Assembly (NCBI RefSeq): GCF_900119145.1 | Contig: NZ_FPIY01000005.1 | Coordinates: 1-64,000, forward strand | Direction: 5' to 3' | Length of the DNA: 64,000 bases | Source: Cellulophaga fucicola | GTDB lineage: Bacteria > Bacteroidota > Bacteroidia > Flavobacteriales > Flavobacteriaceae | Shown here: positions 1 through 8,869 of the stretch, piece after piece | How positions within the stretch are numbered: the stretch's first letter is position 1 | How the letters are laid out: the number at the start of each line of letters is the position of its first letter | Notes under the pieces: generated by a model | What the model was told of the DNA's origin: nothing | Database searches by the model: none | Seen by the model: only the letters and a program-made list of their open reading frames with translations | Translations under genes and position numbers: made by a program

Positions 1-1016
1 CGGGAGAAAAGCAAAAATTCACAGACTATATAAAAGTTACAATCCCTAAAAGCAATAATGCCTTTTCATTTTACAATACTGTTTTTATGGGCGATGCGGT
101 TACAAAAGAAAACGAAGAAGGAATTTTAGAGCACGAGTTAGTACATGTGAAACAAAAACACACTTTAGATTTATTATTTTTTGAGGTAATGCGCATTGCC
201 CTTTGGTTTAATCCACTAGTGTATGTCTACCAAAACAGAATAGCAGAAGTACACGAGTTTATAGCCGACTCTAAAGTGAAAAAAACGAGTAAAAAAGAAC
301 AGTATGAGTTACTGCTGTCTCAAATTTTTGAGACAAAAAATATCTCATTTATCAACCATTTTTATAAATCATCATTAATTAAAAAACGAATAGTTATGTT
401 ACAAAAATCAAAATCGGGCAAAGTTTTAAAGCTAAAATATTTAGCATTGGTACCATTAGTTGCTGGTATGTTATTTTATACCTCTTGTGAAACAGAAAAT
501 GAGGCAAAAATAGATGCCGTAGAAGCAAAAAGTAGTGTAAAAGTTGAAGAATTAAAAGAAACAACAATAGTTGCTCTTGCAGATCCTGACAAATTAGCTT
601 TAATTTCTGAACAAGAGATTATAGAGGATTCAAAAGATAAGTTTGATTATAGCAAATATAGCTCTAAGGATTTGGTGGCTTTTTCGGCTTTAGAAGTGAG
701 TCCTACTTTTCCAGGAGACGAAAATGCTGAAAATGGAAAACAAAGTTTTGATAAAGCTATAAATAAACACATAAGAAGGTATTTCATGTATCCAGAAGAT
801 GCACAAAAAAGAAGTGTTCAAGGAAAAATAAACGTAGGGTTTGTGATACAGGAAAATGGTTCTATTACAAATTTGGAAGCCTTTGGAGATGATGAGTCTC
901 TAAAAACAGAGGCAGTCAGAATTATTAGTAAATTACCTAAAATGAATCCTGGTATGAAAAATGGTAAGCCAGTTAAAGTTCCATTTGTTGTTCCAATTAC
1001 ATTTAAACTACAGTAA
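1..1016 (+). CDS. M56 (BlaR1-like) metallopeptidase with TonB-like C-terminus, 5'-partial
   Basis: The gene is cut by the left edge; the first complete codon is at position 3 and the frame is open to the TAA at 1014-1016. The first internal ATG (87) is not the start, because codons 3-86 continue the family sequence (SNNAFSFYNTVF, matching SNSAFSFFKTIF in the next gene). The zinc site HELVH is encoded at 132-146. A membrane segment near 440-490 is followed by a linker and a C-terminal TonB-like domain (from about 700), which opens with FPGDE and ends VPFVVPITFKL. M56 proteins of the BlaR1/MecR1 type are membrane sensors that cleave a cognate repressor. The TonB-like module is common in Bacteroidota and its role here is unknown. 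The cognate BlaI-type repressor, if present, is left of the window. Confidence 0.88.
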   Translation, partial: GEKQKFTDYIKVTIPKSNNAFSFYNTVFMGDAVTKENEEGILEHELVHVKQKHTLDLLFFEVMRIALWFNPLVYVYQNRIAEVHEFIADSKVKKTSKKEQYELLLSQIFETKNISFINHFYKSSLIKKRIVMLQKSKSGKVLKLKYLALVPLVAGMLFYTSCETENEAKIDAVEAKSSVKVEELKETTIVALADPDKLALISEQEIIEDSKDKFDYSKYSSKDLVAFSALEVSPTFPGDENAENGKQSFDKAINKHIRRYFMYPEDAQKRSVQGKINVGFVIQENGSITNLEAFGDDESLKTEAVRIISKLPKMNPGMKNGKPVKVPFVVPITFKLQ

Positions 1017-1033
1017 TAAAAATATAAAAAACG

Positions 1034-2767
1034 ATGGTGCAGTACGTATTAGAATGCTTAGCCTTTCAGTTAGTATTCCTTATTATTTATGATGTGTTTT
1101 TGAGAAGAGAAACCTTTTTTCAATGGAACAGATTGTATTTATTGGGTACGTGTGTGCTATCGTTTTTATTGCCACTAATAGCTTTAGATATATTTAAAAG
1201 TAAGGTTCCAGATGCAGTTGCCGTTTACACACCATTTATGTTTTCTAATTACGATTTAGAAACAAATGCAGCTCTTTTAAATGATGCCAATGTAGCACAA
1301 CAATTAACAATGCCTTGGTATGGTATTCTTTTTAGTATTGGAGTGGTGGTAGCACTTTTTTTATTTTTATTTAAAATACGTCAGCTTTACAAGCTACGTA
1401 AAAGAGGAGAAAAAACAGTTTATACAGATTTTACAGAGGTTATTTTAAAACAAAGTAATAGCGCTTTTTCATTCTTTAAAACCATTTTTCTGGGCGATAA
1501 AATAAAAACTAAAGAGTATCCTAATATTATTGCGCATGAGCTAGTACATATTAAACAAAAGCATACGTTAGATTTATTGTTTTTTGAAGTAATGCGTATT
1601 GCCTTTTGGTTTAATCCACTAGTATATATTTATCAAAGTAGAATATCAGAAGTACACGAGTTTATTGCAGACGCAAAAGTGGCTAAGACTCATAGAAAAG
1701 AACAGTATGAGTTATTGTTGTCTCAAGTTTTTCAAACAGAAAATATCTCATTTATAAATCACTTTTTTTCATCATCATTAATTAAAAAACGAATTAAAAT
1801 GTTACAAAAAAATCAATCTGAAAAAATATGGGCAAGCAAGTATTTGTTATTGTTACCAACCATAGTTTGTATCCTTTTTTACACATCCTCTAAAGGTCAA
1901 GAAAAAGATACAGATAAAGAAAACGACATTATAGAAGTAAAAGAAGCTCCGGTTAAACAAGATGTAATAGCAGATGTGCCTTTTGCAGTTATAGAAGATG
2001 TACCAGTATTTCCAGGTTGTGAAGATGCAACAGATAAAAGAGCTTGTTTTAATGAGCAAATGAACAAGCACATAAGAAAACACTTTACATACCCAAAAGA
2101 AGCAGCAGAAAAAGGAATAGAAGGTAGAGTTTCTTCGCGTTTTGTTATACAAGAAGACGGCAAAATAGGTGAGTTGCAAACTCGTGGGCCAGCTGTAATA
2201 CTCGAAGAAGAAGCAATACGTATTATAAAATTATTACCAAATTTTAAACCAGGTAAGCAAAGGGGAAAAGCAGTAAGAGTTCCTTTTGTATTACCAATTA
2301 CATTTAGGTTAACGCCAGAGACTGATAAAGAAAAACTAACTAAAGATGTAAAAACAGCATTGCTGCGTAAAGAACAAGAAGAAAAGGACAGGTTGTATAA
2401 AGATGCAAAAGAAGTTCCTTTTTCTGTAATAGATGAAGTTCCTGTTTTTCCGGGTTGTGAAAATGCAACAGATAAAAGAGCTTGTTTTAATGATAAAATA
2501 AATGAACATATTAGAAAACATTTTAGTTATCCAGAGTCTGCAAAAAAAGAAGGAGTACAAGGTAGAGTTTCTGTGCGTTTTGTAATGATGGAAGACGGTA
2601 GCATTGGTAAAATTCAGATGCGTGGACCAGATGTTAGGTTAGAAGAAGTTGTGTTGAATATTATAAAAAAATTACCAAATGTTACACCAGGTAAGCAAAG
2701 AGGAAAAGTCGTAAAAGTTCCTTTTTCATTGCCAATTACATTTAAGCTGCAGAAAAAAAATGACTAA
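1034..2767 (+). CDS. M56 metallopeptidase with two tandem TonB-like C-terminal domains
   Basis: 577 residues. Three N-terminal hydrophobic segments (about 1-20, 34-52, 93-112) precede the M56 protease domain, whose zinc motif HELVH is at 168-172. A fourth segment lies near 268-288. The C-terminal half carries two TonB-like domains (about 318-420 and 460-573) that share FPGCE, ATDKRACFN, HIRKHF and PGKQRGK, so one arose by internal duplication. Each copy has a matching cysteine pair (GCE and ACF) that the neighbouring paralogue lacks. The gene starts 17 bp after the upstream paralogue and overlaps the next gene by 8 bp, so the three are probably one transcript. A sensor/antirepressor role is inferred from the family; the ligand is unknown. 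Confidence 0.9.
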   Translation: MVQYVLECLAFQLVFLIIYDVFLRRETFFQWNRLYLLGTCVLSFLLPLIALDIFKSKVPDAVAVYTPFMFSNYDLETNAALLNDANVAQQLTMPWYGILFSIGVVVALFLFLFKIRQLYKLRKRGEKTVYTDFTEVILKQSNSAFSFFKTIFLGDKIKTKEYPNIIAHELVHIKQKHTLDLLFFEVMRIAFWFNPLVYIYQSRISEVHEFIADAKVAKTHRKEQYELLLSQVFQTENISFINHFFSSSLIKKRIKMLQKNQSEKIWASKYLLLLPTIVCILFYTSSKGQEKDTDKENDIIEVKEAPVKQDVIADVPFAVIEDVPVFPGCEDATDKRACFNEQMNKHIRKHFTYPKEAAEKGIEGRVSSRFVIQEDGKIGELQTRGPAVILEEEAIRIIKLLPNFKPGKQRGKAVRVPFVLPITFRLTPETDKEKLTKDVKTALLRKEQEEKDRLYKDAKEVPFSVIDEVPVFPGCENATDKRACFNDKINEHIRKHFSYPESAKKEGVQGRVSVRFVMMEDGSIGKIQMRGPDVRLEEVVLNIIKKLPNVTPGKQRGKVVKVPFSLPITFKLQKKND

Positions 2768-3917
2768 ATTTTTTTATGCAATACAATTAATTGTTCTGTT
2801 TTTAACTTTAAAAGCTGGGGCGCAACCCTCGGCTTTTAAAATTGCAGACAGTTTGTATAATACGGGTAGTTATACTGCTGCAATTAACGAGTATGCTAAA
2901 ATAAATAATACTAGTGCAAATCTTCAAATTGCAAAAGCATATAATGCTATTGGTAATTATGACAAAGCTATTGCTCAATACACTAGTGTTGTAACAAAAG
3001 ATACAAGTTTATTGGTTGCTAGATTTAACTTAGGCAAGTTATATTTAAAAACGAACAAGTATAAGCAAGCAACCATATTGTTTGGTAAGCTTGTACAAAT
3101 CTCTAAAGCTAATCCAGAATTTAGTTACAATTTAGCAAGAGCCTATAGTGGTATAAAACAAGATACTACAAGTGTATTATGGTATAAAAAAGCATTAGAG
3201 GTAGATAGTACTCATTTACGAGCGCTACAGCGTTTAAGTGTGTATTATGTAGCAGAGCATGAGAACGATTCTGTTGTGAAATATGCAGATAAAGGACTTC
3301 GTATTTTTGAGAACGATCCTGTACTTATAAACGTTAAGGCATTAGCGTTATTTAACAAAGACAATTTTAAAGAATCTGCGCTGTGGTATGAGAAATTGTT
3401 AAGCTTAGGGAAAATAGAAAAACAGATTTACAATAGGTTAGGGTACGCATACAATAAATTAGAGAAGTATAAAAAATCTGTAGAGAACTATAAGTTTCTT
3501 TTAAGTTATGATGATGAAGATGTAAAAACCTTACGTACAATTAGTGAGGTGTACAGAAAAGACAAAGAGCTAGATAGTGCAACGGTTTATATACACAAAG
3601 CCATAGCTGCACACTCTTACTCTTTAGATGAAGAGTACCAAGTTGCTGCACGTATTGCTGTTGATAAGAAAGATTATAAAACGGCTATTAAATATTATAA
3701 TATGGCTTTTGATGAAGACCCAACGAATCCATCATACTTATACCAGGCTAGTATTTATGCAGATAAGTTTTATAAAGACCCTAAAGTAAAACTTAATTAC
3801 TATACGCAATTAAAAGAAAAAACCGCATCCAAAGGGGTTAAGAATCAGTATTTTGTGAAGTTTGCAGAAAAACGAATTTCCGAATTAAAGAGTGAGATTT
3901 TTGCGAATGGCAGATAA
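2760..3917 (+). CDS. Secreted tetratricopeptide-repeat protein
   Basis: 385 residues with an N-terminal signal peptide (hydrophobic to about residue 20, ending AGAQ) followed by helical TPR repeats across nearly the whole chain, for example YNAIGNYDKAIAQY, NLGKLYLKTNKYKQA and LGYAYNKLEKYKKS. No catalytic domain is visible. It overlaps the upstream M56 gene by 8 bp (ATGACTAA), so it is translationally coupled to it. TPR proteins are protein-interaction scaffolds. A periplasmic partner role for the M56 sensors is an inference from the operon only. Confidence 0.85.
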   Translation: MTKFFYAIQLIVLFLTLKAGAQPSAFKIADSLYNTGSYTAAINEYAKINNTSANLQIAKAYNAIGNYDKAIAQYTSVVTKDTSLLVARFNLGKLYLKTNKYKQATILFGKLVQISKANPEFSYNLARAYSGIKQDTTSVLWYKKALEVDSTHLRALQRLSVYYVAEHENDSVVKYADKGLRIFENDPVLINVKALALFNKDNFKESALWYEKLLSLGKIEKQIYNRLGYAYNKLEKYKKSVENYKFLLSYDDEDVKTLRTISEVYRKDKELDSATVYIHKAIAAHSYSLDEEYQVAARIAVDKKDYKTAIKYYNMAFDEDPTNPSYLYQASIYADKFYKDPKVKLNYYTQLKEKTASKGVKNQYFVKFAEKRISELKSEIFANGR

Positions 3918-3958
3918 ATGTTACTAGATAATTAAAGATTTCCTCAAACTAGAGCAAA

Positions 3959-4003
3959 TTTTAAAATACAATATGCTAGTTATATTTTAAAATATTGTTT
4001 TTT
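3959..4003 (+). terminator. Possible weak intrinsic terminator after the M56/TPR operon
   Basis: A 10-bp inverted repeat TTTTAAAATA / TATTTTAAAA (3959-3968 and 3983-3992) is followed by TATTG and a run of T. The stem is entirely A/T, so it would be weak. It sits between the TPR gene and the LacI-type gene. Confidence 0.35.
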
Positions 4004-4042
4004 ATGTGTACTTTCATCAGTTACAAAAAACAAAGTCTCATT

Positions 4043-5068
4043 TTGAAAAAAGTTATCACCCTAAAACATATTGCAAGAGAATTAGAAGTATCTATTTCTA
4101 CTGTTTCTAAAGCACTTAAAAATAGCGAGGAAATTAGCAGAGATACTAAAGAGCGTATACAAGCTTACGCTAAACTCTACAATTATAGGCCTAACAATAT
4201 TGCGATTAGCTTAAAAAATAAACGCACAAAGAATATCGGTGTAATTATACCAGATATTGTGCATCATTTTTTTACAACGGTTGTTCGTGGTATAGAAAGT
4301 TATGCTAACTCTAAAGGGTATAACGTTATTGTTTGCTTGTCTGATGAGTCTTTTGATAAGGAAGTTATAAATATGGAAATGCTAGCCAATGGTAGTATAG
4401 ACGGTTTTATAATGTCTTTGTCTGTAGGAACACAATTAAAAAACGATTATAATCACCTTAAAGAAATTACAGAACAAGGAATTCCTTTGGTTATGTTTGA
4501 TAGGGTTACAGATGAAATTAAATGCGATAAAGTTATTATTAACGATAGAGAAGGTGCTTATATGGCGGTTAAAAAGTTAATAGGAAACGGACGAAAAAAA
4601 ATAGCATTAATAACTACAGATAATTACCTAAGTATTGGTAAACAACGTACAGATGGCTATCGTGATGCATTGCGTGATCACGGCTTAGAGGTGAATGAAA
4701 ACTTAATTTTAAGTATGCCTCAAATGAAAATGGACGAAAAAGCAATAAGCGATTTTTACGATAGAGAAGAGGTAGATGCTGTTTTGTGTGTGCACGAAAC
4801 ATTTGCAATGTATAGTATGCGTGTTGCGCTTAAAAAAGGATTAAAAGTGCCAGAAGATATAGAGTTTATTGGCTTTACAGATGGTAACTTGTCTAAATAC
4901 GCTTATCCTAGTCTTACTGCAATTGCACAACATGGCGAGCAAATGGGAGAAATGTCTTCTAAAATGCTAATAGAAAAAATAGAAAGCGAAAAAGAAGAAG
5001 AAGAGGAAACTTATGTTACAGAGGTGCTACAATCTACATTGGTAGAAAGAGAGTCTACAAAAAATTAA
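4043..5068 (+). CDS. LacI-family transcriptional regulator
   Basis: 341 residues from a TTG start at 4043 (MKKVITLKHIAREL). An in-frame ATG at 3995 exists, but it would add 16 residues absent from the family and place non-family sequence before the helix-turn-helix, so TTG is preferred. The HTH lies at residues 6-26 (TLKHIARELEVSISTVSKAL), with the LacI hinge helix at about 50-60 (NIAISLKNKRTKNIGVII) and a periplasmic-binding-protein-like sugar-sensor domain after it. It probably controls a sugar-use or central-metabolism gene; no target is adjacent except the downstream phosphodiesterase, from which a terminator separates it. The C-terminus carries an acidic run (about KEEEEE). Confidence 0.9.
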   Translation: MKKVITLKHIARELEVSISTVSKALKNSEEISRDTKERIQAYAKLYNYRPNNIAISLKNKRTKNIGVIIPDIVHHFFTTVVRGIESYANSKGYNVIVCLSDESFDKEVINMEMLANGSIDGFIMSLSVGTQLKNDYNHLKEITEQGIPLVMFDRVTDEIKCDKVIINDREGAYMAVKKLIGNGRKKIALITTDNYLSIGKQRTDGYRDALRDHGLEVNENLILSMPQMKMDEKAISDFYDREEVDAVLCVHETFAMYSMRVALKKGLKVPEDIEFIGFTDGNLSKYAYPSLTAIAQHGEQMGEMSSKMLIEKIESEKEEEEETYVTEVLQSTLVERESTKN

Positions 5069-5086
5069 AAATCTAAAATAGATTAC

Positions 5087-5119
5087 AAAGGACTAAAGCT
5101 AAGTTTTAGTCCTTTTTTT
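5087..5119 (+). terminator. Intrinsic terminator after the LacI-type gene
   Basis: AAAGGACTAAA (5087-5097) pairs with TTTTAGTCCTTT (5103-5114) around a short loop, followed by a T tract up to 5119. This is a strong hairpin 19 bp after the stop codon. Confidence 0.8.
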
Positions 5120-5146
5120 GTGCAGTTTTTTTACAATTTTACTTTG
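5117..5146 (+). promoter_or_regulatory. Bacteroidota-type promoter for the GDPD gene
   Basis: A -33 TTTG (5117-5120) is separated by 18 bp from TTACTTTG (5139-5146), one mismatch from the TAnnTTTG -7 consensus. Transcription would start near 5153, downstream of the first in-frame ATG at 5118, which supports the later start at 5175. The -33 element lies inside the T tract of the upstream terminator. Confidence 0.45.
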
Positions 5147-5174
5147 TGTATTTTTACTGCAAAGCTATACTTGT

Positions 5175-5867
5175 ATGAAAAATAAGTTACTCGTTATTGG
5201 TCACAGAGGAGCAATGGGGCACGAGACCGAAAACACTTTGGCATCTATACAAAAAGCCATAGATTTTAATGTAGATATGATAGAAATTGATGTCTTTAAA
5301 ATTAAGAGCGGAGAAATTATTGTATTTCATGATGATGAAGTAAACAGACTAACAAATGGTACCGGTAAGGTTGAAGATTATACGTGGAAACAATTGCAAG
5401 AGCTTACACTTGTAGGTAATCATAAAATACCACTACTAACAACTGTTTTAGATACTATTAATGCACAAGTACCTATAAACATAGAATTAAAAGGGAGCAA
5501 TACAGCCACAGATGTAAATACTATTATTAAAGATTATATAGCTATAAAAAATTGGAAATTAGAGCAGTTTCTTATTTCTAGTTTCAATTGGAAAGAGTTA
5601 ACTGCTATGCGCAATGTTAATGGTAAAATTGCTATTGGTGTGTTAACAGAAGAAGACCCGTTGCAAGCAATACCTATGGCCCAGGAGTTACAAGCTGTAA
5701 GTATTAATCCAGATGTAAAAGATGTAAATCTAAATGTGGTTATGGCTATTAAAAAAGCCGGATTTAAAATATACACGTATACCGTAAATGATCCGCAAGA
5801 AATAATAAAAATAAAAGGTATGCCTGTAGATGGTATATTTACAAATTATCCAGAACGTATTTATTAA
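5175..5867 (+). CDS. Glycerophosphodiester phosphodiesterase
   Basis: 230 residues from the ATG at 5175 (MKNKLLVIGHRGAMGHE). An upstream in-frame ATG at 5118 would add 19 hydrophobic residues, but it lies before the predicted transcription start. Family landmarks are present: HRG near residue 9 with ETENT, the EIDV metal-binding pair, the second catalytic His in FHDDEVNRLT, and NIELKG. It hydrolyses glycerophosphodiesters to glycerol-3-phosphate and an alcohol. Without the extra N-terminus the enzyme is cytoplasmic; with it, it would be exported. The stop codon shares one base with the next start (TAATG). Confidence 0.9.
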   Translation: MKNKLLVIGHRGAMGHETENTLASIQKAIDFNVDMIEIDVFKIKSGEIIVFHDDEVNRLTNGTGKVEDYTWKQLQELTLVGNHKIPLLTTVLDTINAQVPINIELKGSNTATDVNTIIKDYIAIKNWKLEQFLISSFNWKELTAMRNVNGKIAIGVLTEEDPLQAIPMAQELQAVSINPDVKDVNLNVVMAIKKAGFKIYTYTVNDPQEIIKIKGMPVDGIFTNYPERIY

Positions 5868-7147
5868 TGTTTGATGTTATTATAATTGGCGGTGGCGCCG
5901 CAGGTTTTTTTACAGCAATACAAATTGCAGAACAAAATAGTGACCTAAAAATTGCTATTTTAGAAAGAGGAAAAACAGTATTAGCTAAGGTAAAAGTATC
6001 TGGTGGCGGAAGATGTAATGTAACTCACGCTGAGTTTAATCCGTCAGATTTAGTGCTGAATTATCCGCGTGGAGAAAAAGAACTTTTAGGCCCTTTTCAT
6101 ACATTCTGTACAGGAGATACAATGGCTTTTTTTGAAGAAAGAGGTGTTCCTTTAAAAATAGAAGAAGACGGTCGTATTTTTCCAGAGAGCGACTCATCAC
6201 AAAGTATTATAGACTGTTTTATTAGTGAAACAGAACGCTTAGGCATTAAAGTAATGAAACTTTGCCCAGTTTCTAATGTTTCTTATGCAGATAAAGACAA
6301 TCCAGATATAGGTTTTGTAGTAGAAACTCCTAAAAAAGAATTTAAAGCTAAGAGCGTAGTATTAGCCACAGGTAGTAATCCTAAAATATGGAATATGCTA
6401 GAAGGTTTGGGACATACCATTGTACCGCCAGTACCTTCTCTTTTTACGTTTAATATAAAAGATGATCGTATTAGTGCTATTCCTGGAGTAAGTACCACAG
6501 CAAGAGTTACAGTTTTTGCATCTAAAAATAATGCAACTAAATTATCTAGTAAAATATCTACTAACGTTAGTAAAAAACCATTGTTAGAGGCAGAGGGTCC
6601 TTTGCTAATAACACATTGGGGAATGAGTGGTCCTGCAATTTTAAAATTATCTGCTTGGGGAGCTACATTATTACACGCTAAAAATTACCAGTTTACAATT
6701 CAGGTTAATTGGTTACCAGATATGGTTCCAGGTGCTGTTTTAGATTATTTGTATTCGGTAAAAGAAACAGATCCTAAGAAAACAATTTTACGAACCAAAA
6801 TACTAGACATTCCTAGACGTTTGTGGGTAAACTTGGTAAAAGCATCAGACATAGATGAAACTGTAAAATGGGCAGGAGCAACAAAAACACAATTGCAAAA
6901 TTTAGTAGATCAGTTAACAGAGGGCGAGTTTTCTGTAAACGGAAAAAGCACCTTTAAAGAGGAGTTTGTAACCGCTGGTGGTATAGATTTAAAAGAGGTG
7001 AATTTTAAAACTTACGAGAGTAAAGTAGCAAAAAATCTTTTTTTTGCTGGTGAAATTATAAACGTAGATGCAATTACGGGAGGTTTTAATTTTCAGAATG
7101 CGTGGACAGGTGGTTATATAGCAGCACAAGCAATATCTAAATTATGA
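5867..7147 (+). CDS. HI0933/BaiN-family FAD-dependent oxidoreductase
   Basis: 426 residues. The N-terminal dinucleotide-binding motif is IIGGGAAG (about 5-12), followed by the family signature KVSGGGRCNVTH (about 43-54) and a C-terminal FAD-binding block (GEIINVDAITGGFNFQ, AWTGGY). Length and motifs match the YhiN/HI0933 flavoproteins, whose physiological substrates are mostly unknown; one relative, BaiN, reduces bile-acid intermediates. One base overlaps the GDPD stop and 4 bp overlap the next gene (ATGA), so the three are coupled. Confidence 0.9.
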   Translation: MFDVIIIGGGAAGFFTAIQIAEQNSDLKIAILERGKTVLAKVKVSGGGRCNVTHAEFNPSDLVLNYPRGEKELLGPFHTFCTGDTMAFFEERGVPLKIEEDGRIFPESDSSQSIIDCFISETERLGIKVMKLCPVSNVSYADKDNPDIGFVVETPKKEFKAKSVVLATGSNPKIWNMLEGLGHTIVPPVPSLFTFNIKDDRISAIPGVSTTARVTVFASKNNATKLSSKISTNVSKKPLLEAEGPLLITHWGMSGPAILKLSAWGATLLHAKNYQFTIQVNWLPDMVPGAVLDYLYSVKETDPKKTILRTKILDIPRRLWVNLVKASDIDETVKWAGATKTQLQNLVDQLTEGEFSVNGKSTFKEEFVTAGGIDLKEVNFKTYESKVAKNLFFAGEIINVDAITGGFNFQNAWTGGYIAAQAISKL

Positions 7148-7680
7148 TAACATACATAGCACTTTTAAGAGGTATAAATGTTAGTGGTAAGAATAAAATT
7201 TTAATGGCAGATTTAAAACAGATGCTACTAAAATTAAAACTAACTAACGTAACAACATACATACAAAGTGGTAATGTTGTTTTTACAACTGATGAGGTTG
7301 ATGTTCCTGTTTTGTCAGAAAAAATAAAGAAAGAAATTTTTAAAGTATTTGGGTTAGATGTTCCTGTATTGGTATTAGCAGCATCAGCCTTGCAAACAAT
7401 TTTTAAGAATAATCCGTTTACAGCTGAAGAAGAAAAAGAAACCTATTTTGTGTTGCTAAAATCAGCCCCAGATACAGTGCTTATTTCAGAAGTAAACAAA
7501 GGAACTTATGCAACAGAGAAATTTGTAATAACTAATAGCTGTATCTATTTACGTTGCTTAAATGGTGCAGGTAAAGCAAAATGCAACAATAATTTTTTTG
7601 AGCGTAAATTAAAAGTACAAGCTACAACCAGAAACTACAAAACAATGGTAAAGCTTATAGAAATTAGTGAAACTTTATAG
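7144..7680 (+). CDS. DUF1697 family protein
   Basis: 178 residues. It opens with the family hallmark YIALLRGINVSGKNKI and continues with TYIQSGNVVF, typical of DUF1697. No catalytic residues are established for this family, and there is no signal peptide or membrane segment. Translation is coupled to the flavoprotein through an ATGA overlap. Confidence 0.88.
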   Translation: MITYIALLRGINVSGKNKILMADLKQMLLKLKLTNVTTYIQSGNVVFTTDEVDVPVLSEKIKKEIFKVFGLDVPVLVLAASALQTIFKNNPFTAEEEKETYFVLLKSAPDTVLISEVNKGTYATEKFVITNSCIYLRCLNGAGKAKCNNNFFERKLKVQATTRNYKTMVKLIEISETL

Positions 7681-7742
7681 GTTTAAATAGCTAAGATTAC
7701 TCTTTATTGGCTGTACCTCAATTCTGGTGGACTTTTCTTTTT

Positions 7743-7750
7743 TATATTTG
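7743..7750 (+). promoter_or_regulatory. -7 promoter element of the mevalonate/prenyl operon
   Basis: TATATTTG is a perfect TAnnTTTG box, 14 bp before the mvaD start. No convincing -33 TTTG is seen at the expected distance. Confidence 0.5.
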
Positions 7751-7764
7751 CTAAAATTTAAAAT

Positions 7765-8847
7765 ATGACCCAAGAGGAGTTTGTGCCTAAGGCCTATACA
7801 AATACTGTTTTAGAAGGAACTGTAAAATGGAAATCGCCCAGTAATATTGCTTTGGTAAAGTATTGGGGTAAAAAAGAGAATCAGATTCCTGCAAATCCAT
7901 CTATTAGTTTTACGTTAGATGCCTGTGCAACAACAACCTCTGTAACCTACAAAAAGTTAGATAAAAAAGGAACTAGCTTTTCTTTTGATTTATTTTTTGA
8001 AGGAAAACCTAAAGAAGATTTTAAACCAAAAATTGAAACTTTTTTAGCTAGAATTGAAGAATATCTTCCGTTTTTAAAGGAGTATCACTTTAAAATTGAA
8101 ACTTCAAACTCTTTTCCGCATAGTAGTGGTATAGCATCATCTGCTAGTGGTATGTCTGCTTTGGCGTTGTGTTTAATGAGTTTGGAGAAAGAACTAAATC
8201 CGTCTTTAACAACAGTGTTTTTTAATGATAAGGCATCTTTTTTAGCACGTCTAGGCTCTGGTAGTGCTTGTCGTAGTATAGAAGGCCCGTTGGTACAATG
8301 GGGAAACCACGCAAATACAGAAGGCAGTACAGATTTGTTTGGTATAAAATACCCAAACGATGTACATTCGGTTTTTAAAAACTACCACGATACTATTTTA
8401 CTGGTAGATAAAGGGCAAAAACAAGTAAGTAGCACAGTTGGTCATAATTTAATGCATGATCATCCATTTGCTAAAGAACGTTTTGCACAAGCACATACAA
8501 ATTTAGACGATTTACAAACTGTTTTTAAAGAGGGGAATTTAAAACGTTTTGTAGAAATTGTTGAGAGTGAGGCGTTAACGCTGCACGCAATGATGATGAC
8601 AAGTATGCCGTATTTTATTTTAATGAAGCCAAATACACTGCAGATAATCAATAAGATATGGGAATTTAGGGCAATAAATAAGTCAAATATTTGTTTTACC
8701 TTAGATGCTGGCGCCAATGTGCACGTTTTGTACCCAGAGAGCGAGAAAGAGCAAGTATACCAGTTTATTAAAGATGAGCTTGTTGCATATTGTGAAAACG
8801 AGCAGTATCTTTGTGATAGAATTGGTTTAGGCGCTAAACAATTGTAA
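7765..8847 (+). CDS. mvaD: Diphosphomevalonate decarboxylase
   Basis: 360 residues, the family's usual length. The N-terminal KSPSNIALVKYWGKK (about 23-37) is the decarboxylase signature. FPHSSGIASSASGMSA (about 116-131) is the GHMP-kinase phosphate-binding loop, and FTLDAGANVHVL near residue 310 contains the catalytic aspartate. The enzyme uses ATP to convert mevalonate-5-diphosphate into isopentenyl diphosphate. It is followed 22 bp downstream by a mevalonate-kinase-like gene, making a mevalonate-pathway operon with the UbiA enzyme that uses prenyl diphosphates. Confidence 0.95.
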   Translation: MTQEEFVPKAYTNTVLEGTVKWKSPSNIALVKYWGKKENQIPANPSISFTLDACATTTSVTYKKLDKKGTSFSFDLFFEGKPKEDFKPKIETFLARIEEYLPFLKEYHFKIETSNSFPHSSGIASSASGMSALALCLMSLEKELNPSLTTVFFNDKASFLARLGSGSACRSIEGPLVQWGNHANTEGSTDLFGIKYPNDVHSVFKNYHDTILLVDKGQKQVSSTVGHNLMHDHPFAKERFAQAHTNLDDLQTVFKEGNLKRFVEIVESEALTLHAMMMTSMPYFILMKPNTLQIINKIWEFRAINKSNICFTLDAGANVHVLYPESEKEQVYQFIKDELVAYCENEQYLCDRIGLGAKQL

Positions 8848-8869
8848 ATTAGTAATTAGATATTTAAAA

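Noticed and set aside
87-131. ATG at 87 as the start of the first M56 gene
   Set aside because: The frame is open to position 3 and encodes conserved family sequence before the Met, so the gene is cut by the window edge.
1853-2560. Minus-strand frames of 74-108 codons opposite the tandem TonB-like domains
   Set aside because: They are shadows of the coding strand, with biased Phe/Cys/Tyr composition and no family features.
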